Source of the DNA: Bacteroidota bacterium
Lineage (GTDB): Bacteria > Bacteroidota > Bacteroidia > Cytophagales > Cyclobacteriaceae
Assembly (NCBI GenBank): GCA_027593175.1
Contig: JAQCJI010000001.1
Location: 37,612-101,611 of the forward strand
Direction of reading: 5' to 3'
Length of the DNA: 64,000 bases
Shown: one piece after another, positions 1 to 7,665 of the stretch
How the letters are laid out: each line of letters starts with the position of its first letter
Position numbering within the stretch: the stretch's first letter is position 1
Notes under the pieces: generated by a model
Database searches by the model: none
What the model was told of the DNA's origin: nothing
Seen by the model: the letters and a program-made list of their open reading frames with translations, nothing else
Program-made: the position numbers and the translations under genes

Positions 1-749
1 CTTCCGTGGATATGTCCACAGATGTGCTGTCTTCTGCGATTTCTAATACCATTTTTGCGACCTCTTCGGACGAACTTCGTCCTGCTATGACCGGGGTATA
101 TATCAATTTGAGTCCTACCAACACCACCTTTGTAGCTACGGATGGACACCGTTTGGTACGCTACAGAAGGGTAGATGTAGCATCCGCCAATGGGGCGAGC
201 TTGATAATCCCAAGAAAAGCTTTGAACCTCCTGAAGTCTACCTTGCCTTCCGAGAATGTACCAGTTTTGGTGGAATTCAACCAGTCCAATGCTTACTTCA
301 AGTTCAACAATATTAAGATGATTTGTCGTTTGGTTGACGAGCGGTTCCCGGATTACGAAAATGTGATTCCAGTAGAGAACCCGAACCGCATGAACATCGA
401 CCGAACGGAGTTTTTGGGTTCCTTGCGTCGTATCGCCATCTATGCCAACAAAACCACACATCAAGTTCGCTTGAAGTTGACGGGTAGCGAATTGATGATC
501 TCGGCAGAAGATTTAGACTTCTCTAACGAGGCCAACGAGCGTTTGTCCTGTGATCATGAAGGTGAGGATATCGAAATTGGCTTCAATGCTAAGTTTTTGG
601 TAGAGATGCTTAACAACCTTTCGTGCAAGGAAGTAAGCTTGAAGTTCTCTGCGCCAAATCGTGCGGGCTTAATCGTGCCGGTTACTCAAGATGCCAACGA
701 GGACATTTTGATGCTTGTAATGCCGGTTATGCTCAACAACTACGTATAA
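1..749 (+). CDS. dnaN: DNA polymerase III beta sliding clamp, 3' part
   Basis: The frame is open from the left edge of the window, so only about the last 249 residues of a protein that is normally about 370 are present. These cover most of the second and all of the third clamp domains. Recognisable parts are the ATDGHRLVRY segment, the R-FPDYENVIP segment and the C-terminal MPVMLNNY tail typical of Bacteroidota clamps. The protein forms the dimeric ring that tethers replicative polymerase to DNA. The stop is followed within about 25 bases by a strong intrinsic terminator, so the gene ends its transcription unit. Identification is firm; the start lies outside the window. Confidence 0.96.
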   Translation, partial: SVDMSTDVLSSAISNTIFATSSDELRPAMTGVYINLSPTNTTFVATDGHRLVRYRRVDVASANGASLIIPRKALNLLKSTLPSENVPVLVEFNQSNAYFKFNNIKMICRLVDERFPDYENVIPVENPNRMNIDRTEFLGSLRRIAIYANKTTHQVRLKLTGSELMISAEDLDFSNEANERLSCDHEGEDIEIGFNAKFLVEMLNNLSCKEVSLKFSAPNRAGLIVPVTQDANEDILMLVMPVMLNNYV

Positions 750-770
750 AAAAAACTACCAACCCTTCAA

Positions 771-806
771 AAAAGCCCGATCCACTGCAGCAGATCGGGT
801 TTTTTT
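771..806 (+). terminator. Intrinsic terminator after dnaN
   Basis: A 7-bp perfect stem (776-782 with 793-799, CCCGATC/GATCGGG) with a 10-base loop is followed by seven T residues (800-806). It sits 26 bases past the dnaN stop. Confidence 0.88.
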
Positions 807-841
807 ACCTTCGTGGTCTTTTAGACCACGAAGGTAAAAAA
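801..841. repeat. Perfect 19-bp inverted repeat next to the dnaN terminator
   Basis: Bases 801-819 and 823-841 are exact reverse complements around a TTT loop; the core arms read ACCTTCGTGGTCT and AGACCACGAAGGT. The T run lies on the 5' side of the stem and an A run on the 3' side, so this is not a standard terminator in either direction by itself. It shares its first six T residues with the dnaN terminator tail. Confidence 0.85.
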
Positions 842-861
842 GAATTTACCCTTATTTTTTT

Positions 862-978
862 GCATTGCCCACCGCTGGGGGCTTACCGATCAAAATTTTG
901 TATTTCAAACCCAGGGGTTAAAACCTCTGGTTAAGTTTCTTTCGCCCCGCTGGGGCGGGCATTGCTGCTTGTGATCGA
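862..978. repeat. Nested imperfect inverted repeat, REP/RAYT-like
   Basis: This spacer holds three stacked palindromic units: GCCCACCGCTGGGGGC near 868-883, a central hairpin near 911-932 (CCAGGGG/CCTCTGG around TTAAAA), and GCCCCGCTGGGGC near 945-957. The outer two units are rough reverse complements of each other, so the whole could fold into one long stem. The pattern of a central AACCCAGGGGTTAAAACC hairpin followed by a CGCCCC-CTGGGGCG hairpin resembles the dispersed REP-type repeats mobilised by RAYT (Y1) transposases in Bacteroidota. No transposase gene is nearby. That it is repeated elsewhere in the genome is inference. Confidence 0.55.
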
Positions 979-996
979 GCCCCGATCAACGAATTT

Positions 997-1245
997 TTAA
1001 TTCCCCAATGGTCCGGCCTCTTTTTTGGCATCTCGCAACATTTTGAGGTAGAGGCCTTCTACCCGTGTTCGCGCCCAGGGTGTTTTTCGGAGGAATTTCA
1101 GGCTAGAATCGATGCTGGGATCGTGGGTAAAGCATCGGATGGTAATGCGTTCACCGAGGTCTTCCCAACCGTAAAAAGAGACCAATTGGGCGATCATGTC
1201 AGCGAGGGTGACTCCGTGTAGGGGATTGTTGGCTTGGGTGTCCAT
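997..1245 (-). CDS. VF530 family (DUF2132) small protein
   Basis: An 82-residue protein that matches the VF530/DUF2132 family along its whole length. The signature runs [16 protein letters not shown], the YGWE-LGERI segment, then [20 protein letters not shown] and VEGLYL. The family has a small alpha-helical fold and was proposed to bind DNA on structural grounds; no reaction is known. The ATG start at 1245 leaves the core starting at residue 7, as is usual in the family. It lies 23 bases downstream of the VOC gene on the same strand and may be cotranscribed with it. There is no signal peptide, so it is cytoplasmic. Confidence 0.9.
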   Translation of the reverse strand: MDTQANNPLHGVTLADMIAQLVSFYGWEDLGERITIRCFTHDPSIDSSLKFLRKTPWARTRVEGLYLKMLRDAKKEAGPLGN

Positions 1246-1268
1246 GGAAAAAGGAATAAGTAGTATGG

Positions 1269-1673
1269 CTAGATAGAAGCTTCGGAGCTATTGGGTTGAA
1301 TCAGATCCCACAAGTTGCCGTAAAGATCGGTAAAGACAGATACGATCCCATAGGGCTCCTCTGTAGGAATGCGGATAAATTCTACTCCACGGGAGCAGTA
1401 TTTGTGGTAGTCTCTCCAAAAGTCATCGGTATATAGAAAGAGGAAGACTCTTCCACCAGCTTGATGACCCACCTGACTTAGCTGCGTTTCATTGACAGCC
1501 TTGGCAAGTAGCAACTGACAGGTAGAGCCTAAAGGCGCTACCCGCACCCAGCGTTTAGCGTTCGTCAAGGGGCTATCTTCCAGGAGTTCGAAATCCAAAA
1601 TTTGGGTGTAGTAGCGAATGGCTTCGTCGTAGTCTTTCACCAGCAGAGCTAGCTGTCCGAGTTGTTGCTGCAT
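1269..1673 (-). CDS. VOC superfamily (glyoxalase/bleomycin-resistance fold) protein
   Basis: A 134-residue single-domain protein with the paired beta-alpha-beta-beta-beta layout of the vicinal-oxygen-chelate fold. Recognisable parts are the opening [22 protein letters not shown] (residues about 7-28), the central [12 protein letters not shown], and the closing [20 protein letters not shown]. The usual first metal ligand (His or Glu in the first strand) is not obvious, so metal use and reaction cannot be assigned. This pattern is common in the PhnB-like and uncharacterised glyoxalase-like groups. It sits between the Tat-exported isomerase (41 bases upstream) and the VF530 gene, all on the minus strand. 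Confidence 0.85.
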   Translation of the reverse strand: MQQQLGQLALLVKDYDEAIRYYTQILDFELLEDSPLTNAKRWVRVAPLGSTCQLLLAKAVNETQLSQVGHQAGGRVFLFLYTDDFWRDYHKYCSRGVEFIRIPTEEPYGIVSVFTDLYGNLWDLIQPNSSEASI

Positions 1674-1713
1674 GGTGTTGGTGGGGAAAGGCTTTGTCTT
1701 CTTGCTTTGATCT

Positions 1714-2646
1714 TTAGGCTTTTTGAAAGGACTCTAGAATTTGCCGGATAGCCACTATACTTTCCCATTCTTTATCCTGATCGCCATGTTCAATGCCTAC
1801 ATGTCCATTGTACCCATGGGATAGGACGATTTTCATCATGCGGGCATAATCCAAGTCTGACTCTTGGCCTGCATCGTCCCATACGCGGGGCTTGAGGCTG
1901 ACTCCAGTGGCCAATGGCATCAATTCATCCACCCCTCGATAAGAATCGTAGGAAACAGGTTTCCCATCTAGGGTACTGATACGGAAGTTTCCAAAGTCTG
2001 GAAGCGTACCGGCTAGGGGATGGTTCGCATTTCGGATGGTGTCTGCCAACCATTTGCCATTGGAAGAGAAGCCTCCATGGTTTTCAATCACGATATGGAT
2101 GCCGGTAGGTGCTGCATAGGTGGCGAGCTGGTGGATGCTGTCACTTACCAGCTTGGAGGCTTCAGCTGCATCTTCTGCACGGGTGGACCAGGAAATATTC
2201 GAATAGCCATTGACGCGTACGGTGTGGCAGCCTAGAAATTTGGCGGCATCAATCCACTTTTTGTGATTTTCTACTGCCTTTTGGCGATCTGTGGCTGACC
2301 GAGCACCCAGCATTCCTTCTAGATCCACCATGATCAATACCTGGGTGATGCCTTCATTGGTGCATCGGGTATTCATTTCTTTTAGGTAAACAAAGTCCTT
2401 TGCCTTATCCATGAAAAACTGGTTGACATATTCCACCGCAAAAATGCCGTGCCTCTTTGCTTCAAGCGCAAAATCTAGATGGTCTAGCTGCTTGGTAAAA
2501 AGTAGTCGGTTCACGGACCACTCGGCCAAGGAAATTTTGAAGGGGAGCGCAGCAGTTTGCTGAGCAAAGCTCAAGGAGGGAAGGCCTAATCCAAGGGCCG
2601 TAGTGGCTAGCCCAGTGGTTTTTAGAAAATTTCTTCTGCTGTTCAT
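1714..2646 (-). CDS. Tat-exported sugar phosphate isomerase/epimerase-type TIM barrel
   Basis: A 310-residue protein of the AP-endonuclease-2-like TIM-barrel family (hydroxypyruvate isomerase and sugar epimerase relatives). The ATG at 2646 was chosen because it starts a twin-arginine signal, MNSRRNFLKTTGLATTALGL, ending near the LSFAQQ cleavage region; the longer in-frame reading to 2781 would bury this signal and overlap the upstream gene. Barrel features include the segment ending VRVNGYSN, the IVIENHGGFSS strand with a likely metal-binding Glu, and GHVGIEHGDQDKEWE near the C-terminus. The gene follows the Gfo/Idh/MocA gene by 43 bases, and that pairing is common in Bacteroidota sugar loci. 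A periplasmic role on oxidised sugars or glycosides is inference. Confidence 0.88.
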   Translation of the reverse strand: MNSRRNFLKTTGLATTALGLGLPSLSFAQQTAALPFKISLAEWSVNRLLFTKQLDHLDFALEAKRHGIFAVEYVNQFFMDKAKDFVYLKEMNTRCTNEGITQVLIMVDLEGMLGARSATDRQKAVENHKKWIDAAKFLGCHTVRVNGYSNISWSTRAEDAAEASKLVSDSIHQLATYAAPTGIHIVIENHGGFSSNGKWLADTIRNANHPLAGTLPDFGNFRISTLDGKPVSYDSYRGVDELMPLATGVSLKPRVWDDAGQESDLDYARMMKIVLSHGYNGHVGIEHGDQDKEWESIVAIRQILESFQKA

Positions 2647-2689
2647 AAGGGTATTTTGGGTTTGAAAATGAAGGTAGAATCGGGTTGAA

Positions 2690-4204
2690 TTAAATCTCCC
2701 AACCCACTCGATAGGTTCTAGTGAGCAAGTGCTGGGCTTTTGGGTCGTTGGTAATCTGTATTTTTTGGGAATCAAAATCAATTTTCTTGCCTGTCCTTAA
2801 GGCAATGGCCCCCAGGTTGATGGTATCGGTAATGCATTGGGCGCGGGTAAAGCTGCCAGGGGTTTGTTTTCCTTCCAGCATGGACTCAACCCATAGGTCG
2901 GTCTTGCGGTCCACTTCTCGTGAATTGATACGCTCTGCATCGCGGCCTTGCATGGCAGTATTTTCTGGAAGTAACACTGGGTTTTCACCTCGGAAGCCGC
3001 CCAAAATTTTCCCTTTGCTGCCTACCAAAAGCAATCCTTCTTCCGGAATATCTTTGCCTTCCGACTCAAGTTCCGCACAAGCAAAAGGCTTCATGCCTCC
3101 ATCGTACCAAAATAAATCGAAGGATGGGAGTTGGGCTTGCTGGGGAAACTTCCACTTGATCATGCAGCTTGCAGGAAAGGCCACCTCATTTTTGACCCAC
3201 TGGTACACTTGGTTGACTTCTTCTCGGGTGGTTGTACCATAGGCGCGTACTGAAATGGGGCTTCTGTCGATACCCAAGGTCTCGAACAGTGGGAATAAAC
3301 TGTAATGGCCCATGTCGGCGATGGACCCACCACCAAATTCGTACCAGCCGCGGAATACATTGTGCGTGTACTGCTTGTGGTAAGGCATATCAGGAACGGG
3401 TCCCAGCCAAAGTTGCCAGTTAAATCCCGAAGGGATCGACTGAGCCTCGGTAGGGCGGCTGGTCCACTGCTGCCACACGGGGCGATAGGACCAGTTGTGG
3501 ATTTCTTGTAACTCTCCAATCAGGCCAGCATCTACCCAAGCTTTGATTTGTCGGTATTCAGGACGATCCGACCAGGCGAGTAGGTGGGTGATTGCACCTG
3601 ATTCTTTTGCTTTTTGGATAACTTTTCTGCCTTCCAAAAGCCTGTTGGCAATGGGCTTGTGTGTGACCACATGTATTTTATTTGCCATTGCAGCCAAGGC
3701 GATAGGCGCATGGGTATGGTCGGGAGTCATGATTTTGACCACATCGATGCCCTTTTCTTTGTCTAGGAGCTCTCGGTAATCCTCATAGCTTGCACAGCCT
3801 TTGTACCTGCCGGAAGGGGTATTTTTCGCATAGAATTTTTCCACATATTCTTGGCCAATGTCTCGGCCTCCTAGGATTCCGGGTTTGCCCTCCCACCAAG
3901 AATTATCTCCTATTGTTTCTCGAATGTCATTCCTAATCCCATAGGGAGACCAGTCGATGTAGTCGCTGGAAGATTTGTTTACATCACATACTGCGACCAA
4001 TCGAATTTTGGGATTTTTGAGCAATTCTCCCATCTCTCGAAGTCCCTGGGTGCCGCAGCCGATGTTGGCAACGGTCAGTTGGTCGGATGGTGGAACATGC
4101 CCCGTGCCAGCAATCACTGAAGCCGGTACGATAGAAATAGTAGCTGCAATGTTGGCAGCAGAGGTGAGAAATTCCCTACGGTTGAGTTTTTCAGAATGAG
4201 GCAT
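2690..4204 (-). CDS. Tat-exported Gfo/Idh/MocA family oxidoreductase
   Basis: A 504-residue NAD(P)-dependent oxidoreductase. The N-terminus carries a twin-arginine signal (LNRREFLTSAANIAATISIV). A Rossmann domain follows (VANIGCGTQG near 45-54, VAVCDVN near 70-76), then a long insertion and a C-terminal alpha/beta domain. The region normally reading EKP, whose Lys contributes to catalysis, reads THKP at residues 181-184, so Lys is kept but Glu is His. The segment PDHTHAPIAL is typical of the exported subfamily. Such enzymes oxidise or reduce sugars and glycosides, often at C3, and may carry a tightly bound cofactor. It is the first gene of a probable operon with the downstream TIM-barrel isomerase. 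The substrate is unknown. Confidence 0.9.
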   Translation of the reverse strand: MPHSEKLNRREFLTSAANIAATISIVPASVIAGTGHVPPSDQLTVANIGCGTQGLREMGELLKNPKIRLVAVCDVNKSSSDYIDWSPYGIRNDIRETIGDNSWWEGKPGILGGRDIGQEYVEKFYAKNTPSGRYKGCASYEDYRELLDKEKGIDVVKIMTPDHTHAPIALAAMANKIHVVTHKPIANRLLEGRKVIQKAKESGAITHLLAWSDRPEYRQIKAWVDAGLIGELQEIHNWSYRPVWQQWTSRPTEAQSIPSGFNWQLWLGPVPDMPYHKQYTHNVFRGWYEFGGGSIADMGHYSLFPLFETLGIDRSPISVRAYGTTTREEVNQVYQWVKNEVAFPASCMIKWKFPQQAQLPSFDLFWYDGGMKPFACAELESEGKDIPEEGLLLVGSKGKILGGFRGENPVLLPENTAMQGRDAERINSREVDRKTDLWVESMLEGKQTPGSFTRAQCITDTINLGAIALRTGKKIDFDSQKIQITNDPKAQHLLTRTYRVGWEI

Positions 4205-4321
4205 GCCGTGACTAAGGATGATGAAACTTTAAATTAAACAAAAGCAGTTAATTGGAATACTTTTAAAAGCAAATTTTACAGCAAAGGATATGCTTTACTC
4301 GCCTCTTCATCTTCAAAGATC

Positions 4322-6157
4322 TTATTCCTTCACCTCAAAAGCTGCCGACTCCCAAGGTCCTAGGATCAGTTCGATTTGGGCACCTTGCTCGTTTACGTAA
4401 AGCTTGGTTTTTTTCTTCCCAAACATTTTTTCCTCCAGCTCCCGAGTCCCTGGCTTCAAATTCCAAGCTTTTAGGAGCTCAGGAGAAAGTCGAAGGGTGG
4501 TATTCAGAGAGCGGTATTCGTCAAAGTTGGTGACTACAAGTAGCCTTTGGTTCTCGTCCCAGCGAGCAAAAGCAAAGGAGGTGTTGGTGTAATCGGGATT
4601 TAACTTCCGGTTGTGAGTGTGCAGCTCGAGGCACTCTCCCATTAAGGCCGAGCTGTTGCGCGTAAAATTCAATACTTCGGCATAGTAGTTTCGCAAAGCC
4701 TTTTCGTCCGATGAAAGTTGGCCCCCATCAAACTTCCTTTCGTTCATCCATTTCTGATGCTGAGGTACGCCGATGTAGTCAAAGATAGAGGTGCGGCTGG
4801 GCTGCCCAAATCCGGCTATTTCTGCGCCAGGCTCACCTACTTCTTGACCAAAGTAAATCATGGTCGGTGCAGTAGTGCTCGTGGCCGACACCACAAATGC
4901 AGGAAGTGCTTTCCAGGGATTGCCAGCAAATTCTGGACTTGCAATGCGTTGCTCGTCGTGGTTTTCTAGGAAGTGGAGCATGTGATGCTCTATATCTGAC
5001 AAAACCTGTAGGATGGGCACCAAATTATCCGTGGAGCCATGGCCTTGCATGATTTGCTTTAGTGTGTCGTAGAGCTCTACCTTGTCGTAGAGGTAATCCA
5101 TCTTTCCCTTATGAATGTAGTCGCGGTAGAGGCTTGGGTTATACACCTCTGCCAAAAGCAAGGCTTTGGGATTCGTCTTTTTGATGTGGGAGTTGAGGTA
5201 GGACCAGAACTCCACCGGGACCATTTCGGCCATGTCAAATCGGAAGCCATCCACACCCTTGCTCAACCAGAATTGGGTGATGTCTTTAAATTTTCTCCAG
5301 GAGTCAGGTACCGCTTTTCCTTGCCAAAACTCGTAATGTGAGCTCCAATCTAAGGTTGCTGCATCGGCGGGTAGTTTTTCAAACTCTTTTTTACCTTCTG
5401 GGCTGACTCCATAGTTTATTTTTACGGTTTCGTACCAATCGTAGAAGTCTGGCTGGGCCTTTCGGGAGCCATTGCCGGTCCACTTTACCGGGTCTTCTAG
5501 AAAAATACCATTTGCCAGGGGATGGGTTTCCCCTCCCAAGGGCTGGTATCCATTTTTGGATTCAGGTAACCGAAACGATTCTCCCGGGATATAATAGAAG
5601 TTGTTGTCTTTATGATAGGCCACCGTATTGTCGTCAGTGGCGCCGAAATCCTGAACTCCGCTGGGATTATTTTTCCCTTCGTAATGGCGGGAAACGTGAT
5701 TGGGTACCATATCGATAATCACCTGCATGTCCTGGGTATGCGTACGGGCAATCAGCGCTTCAAACTCTTCCATGCGGCGCGTGACATCTACGGCAAGATC
5801 GGGATTAACCTGGTAGTAGTCCCGCACAGCATAGGGGGATCCTGCGCGGCCTTTGATCACATCTGGATCGTCTGAAGGTACTCCTATTTCGGGAAAATCT
5901 CCGATTATGCCATGGTGAGGAATTCCTGTGTACCAGATGTGGGACACACCCAGCTTCTTGATTTCTGCCAAAGCGGCATCTGTAAAGTCGTTAAATTTTC
6001 CAACCCCATTTTGTTCCTTGGTACCCCAAGGAATGTTGCTGCGGTTGGTATTGCCAAAAAGTCGAGTGAATACCTGATAAACGATAATTTTCTTGGGAGG
6101 CATGGAGTTGGGATCGTCAGGGTTGGGAGTTTGGCTAGAAAGTAGGATCAAGGCCAA
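4322..6157 (-). CDS. GH13 alpha-amylase family glycoside hydrolase, signal peptide out of frame
   Basis: The frame encodes a complete GH13 catalytic domain. Conserved region I is IIDMVPNHVS (about 147-156, numbered from a TTG at 6157), the nucleophile is in GVDGFRFDMAE (D308), the acid/base in LLLAEVYN (E337), and the transition-state stabiliser in FLENHDEQR (D401). A short beta domain ends the protein. The residues before the domain (ALILLSSQTPNPDD) look like the end of a signal peptide. An ATG at 6182 would supply the missing start, but a run of eight A residues (6172-6179) puts it one base out of frame; seven would give MKKIFPSLLALILLSSQ. Without the shift, only the TTG at 6157 is left and export would fail. 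It may be a phase-variable gene, a recent frameshift or a sequence error. Substrate is probably starch or maltodextrin. Confidence 0.88.
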   Translation of the reverse strand: MALILLSSQTPNPDDPNSMPPKKIIVYQVFTRLFGNTNRSNIPWGTKEQNGVGKFNDFTDAALAEIKKLGVSHIWYTGIPHHGIIGDFPEIGVPSDDPDVIKGRAGSPYAVRDYYQVNPDLAVDVTRRMEEFEALIARTHTQDMQVIIDMVPNHVSRHYEGKNNPSGVQDFGATDDNTVAYHKDNNFYYIPGESFRLPESKNGYQPLGGETHPLANGIFLEDPVKWTGNGSRKAQPDFYDWYETVKINYGVSPEGKKEFEKLPADAATLDWSSHYEFWQGKAVPDSWRKFKDITQFWLSKGVDGFRFDMAEMVPVEFWSYLNSHIKKTNPKALLLAEVYNPSLYRDYIHKGKMDYLYDKVELYDTLKQIMQGHGSTDNLVPILQVLSDIEHHMLHFLENHDEQRIASPEFAGNPWKALPAFVVSATSTTAPTMIYFGQEVGEPGAEIAGFGQPSRTSIFDYIGVPQHQKWMNERKFDGGQLSSDEKALRNYYAEVLNFTRNSSALMGECLELHTHNRKLNPDYTNTSFAFARWDENQRLLVVTNFDEYRSLNTTLRLSPELLKAWNLKPGTRELEEKMFGKKKTKLYVNEQGAQIELILGPWESAAFEVKE

Positions 6158-6171
6158 CAGGGAAGGAAAGA

Positions 6172-6179
6172 TTTTTTTT
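6172..6179 (-). other. A8 homopolymer at the amylase start
   Basis: Eight A residues on the coding strand directly follow the ATG at 6180-6182. With eight, the ATG frame reads MKKNLSFPVGLDPTF and stops. With seven, it joins the GH13 frame and forms a normal signal peptide. Only the run length separates the two readings. Confidence 0.8.
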
Positions 6180-6227
6180 CATCTGCTTATCGGGTCAGGC
6201 GATACAGCAGGAGTGTGTTACGTTTGA

Positions 6228-7013
6228 TTAAGGAGTGGATTTGGATAGCCAATTTTTGAGTTTTTTATATTCAAGGAGCTGCGCCAGGGGTTTAAGAAAA
6301 AAGAGAAATCGATTCAAGAGGAGGAAACTTCGAAAGAGTGTGGAAGGAAAAATCTTCTTTTTCCCTTTTGCGGCACCAATTAGCATGCTTTCGACCACTT
6401 TTTGCGGGCTTTGAATTGGAAATGCTTTCGGAATATTGGTTCCTGCAGCATCGAAAAAGGAGGTGGCTGTGGATATGGGAAATACGAGGGTCAACCAATC
6501 TCCCGCCCGCTCCGCCCAGAGCGATTCGGCCCATTGAAGGAGTGCTGCCTTGGTGCTGCCGTATAGGCTGTATCCGGGAATTGACCAGTAGGCAATTGCG
6601 GAACAGGTAATCACATATCGTAGTGAGTGGCCAGGAAAAGACTGTTTAAAGGCCAACCCAAGTTGGATGGGTGAATGGACATTCAGTTGAAAGAGGCGAT
6701 CCATCTCTTCCCAATTTTGTTGGCATGCGGCGCCATACTCTGCTCTGCCCGCATTGGCGAAGCAAACATCCACTTGTGTCCAATGGGCACGGACCCAGGC
6801 CAAAATAGCGCCGTTTCCTTCCTTGAGGCTTAGGTCTGCACACAAGGTGTTTACATGTGGGAATTCACTTTGAAGAGATTTCAGCGATTTGGGAAGGTAG
6901 TCTACTGCCAAAATCTTTTGGGTCTGTGGGTAAAGTTGACGAATCAGCTCTCGACCTATGCCGGAACCCGCTCCCGTGACAATGATCTGGGCGTCCTTGA
7001 ATCTATTCATCAT
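6228..7013 (-). CDS. SDR family oxidoreductase, last gene of the sugar-acid operon
   Basis: A 261-residue short-chain dehydrogenase/reductase. It has the cofactor loop TGAGSGIG (about 13-20), an NAG-type motif (FANAGRAEY), and the catalytic Ser with YGSTK near the middle (ITCSAIAY...YSLYGSTKAA). The last 35 residues are rich in Leu and Phe (SFLLLNRFLFFLKPLAQLLEY), an unusual tail that could contact a membrane. The start is one of two adjacent ATGs (7013 or 7010), which overlap the stop of the upstream gene, showing translational coupling. The longer reading to 7070 lies wholly inside that gene. Context suggests oxidation of a sugar or keto-acid intermediate; the substrate is not known. Confidence 0.88.
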   Translation of the reverse strand: MMNRFKDAQIIVTGAGSGIGRELIRQLYPQTQKILAVDYLPKSLKSLQSEFPHVNTLCADLSLKEGNGAILAWVRAHWTQVDVCFANAGRAEYGAACQQNWEEMDRLFQLNVHSPIQLGLAFKQSFPGHSLRYVITCSAIAYWSIPGYSLYGSTKAALLQWAESLWAERAGDWLTLVFPISTATSFFDAAGTNIPKAFPIQSPQKVVESMLIGAAKGKKKIFPSTLFRSFLLLNRFLFFLKPLAQLLEYKKLKNWLSKSTP

Positions 7014-7665
7014 TAGTAAGTAGGGAAGGAATAGGGAAATGGATGGTAAATGGATTGACTTTGAGGGCAAGCAAAGGCTGAATGCCTTCGAGGTCAGGGA
7101 AGAGCTGGGGGTCTACCCGCATGCGTTGCACCCTGGCCAATTTACCCCAACCACTTCCTTTGGGAAGTGTCACCCATGTCTTTCCATCTAGCATTTGCTT
7201 CAGGCGTAAAGGTAGCAAGGCGGTGCTGATGGGAAATGATATTCCCCCGTGGGTGATTTCTGTGTCGAGTATGGTTTTTCCCTCCAGTTCCACTTCAATG
7301 CGGTCCTTTCCCTTTTCTTTTTCCCAGCAGAAGCTGGCCGTCTCCTTGGGGATACCCCAGTTTTTTCTACCCTGGTCGGTGCTTGCCTCCGAGTTTACGA
7401 AAATGCGGGTGATGGATTGAAACTTATTTTCTCCAAACTGACCTGGGATAAATAGGAGTTCTTGGTAGGGGCCTACTGGGGAGCTACTGTAATCTACGAG
7501 CATCACATAGCCGAAGCCCCCTTTAAACTGACCTTGGAGGTGTTCAGGGAGATTGGACTTGCTTTCTACCCAAGATTTTTTGAAGCGGTAGAGCAATAGA
7601 ATTCCTTCCCCATGTAGGGTCCATGGAGGAGGAGCTGGAGCAAAGTTTGGACTGGTATTAGGCAT
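7003..7665 (-). CDS. Acetoacetate decarboxylase superfamily protein
   Basis: A 220-residue protein that fits the ADC-like superfamily: the PPPWTLHGEG start, the GYVMLVDYSSSPVGPYQELLFIPG strand pair, and the GRKNWGIPKETASF segment. In true decarboxylase the Schiff-base Lys lies in a PKK motif; here the first Lys is kept (K107) but the pKa-shifting neighbour is Glu (E108). The protein may therefore act as an aldolase- or dehydratase-like Schiff-base enzyme rather than a decarboxylase (inference). Start at 7665 overlaps the stop of the upstream SDR gene by eight bases, and its own stop overlaps the downstream SDR start. It is embedded between two SDRs behind a sugar-acid dehydratase, an unusual setting. 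No signal peptide. Confidence 0.82.
   Translation of the reverse strand: MPNTSPNFAPAPPPWTLHGEGILLLYRFKKSWVESKSNLPEHLQGQFKGGFGYVMLVDYSSSPVGPYQELLFIPGQFGENKFQSITRIFVNSEASTDQGRKNWGIPKETASFCWEKEKGKDRIEVELEGKTILDTEITHGGISFPISTALLPLRLKQMLDGKTWVTLPKGSGWGKLARVQRMRVDPQLFPDLEGIQPLLALKVNPFTIHFPIPSLLTNDE

Noticed and set aside
623..934. Open frame overlapping the dnaN end and running through the terminator and palindromes
   Set aside because: It shares no family, crosses a strong terminator, and is an out-of-frame reading of dnaN followed by repeat sequence.
2647..2781. Upstream extension of the Tat-exported isomerase gene
   Set aside because: It would overlap the oxidoreductase gene by 92 bases and hide the twin-arginine signal; the ATG at 2646 fits far better.
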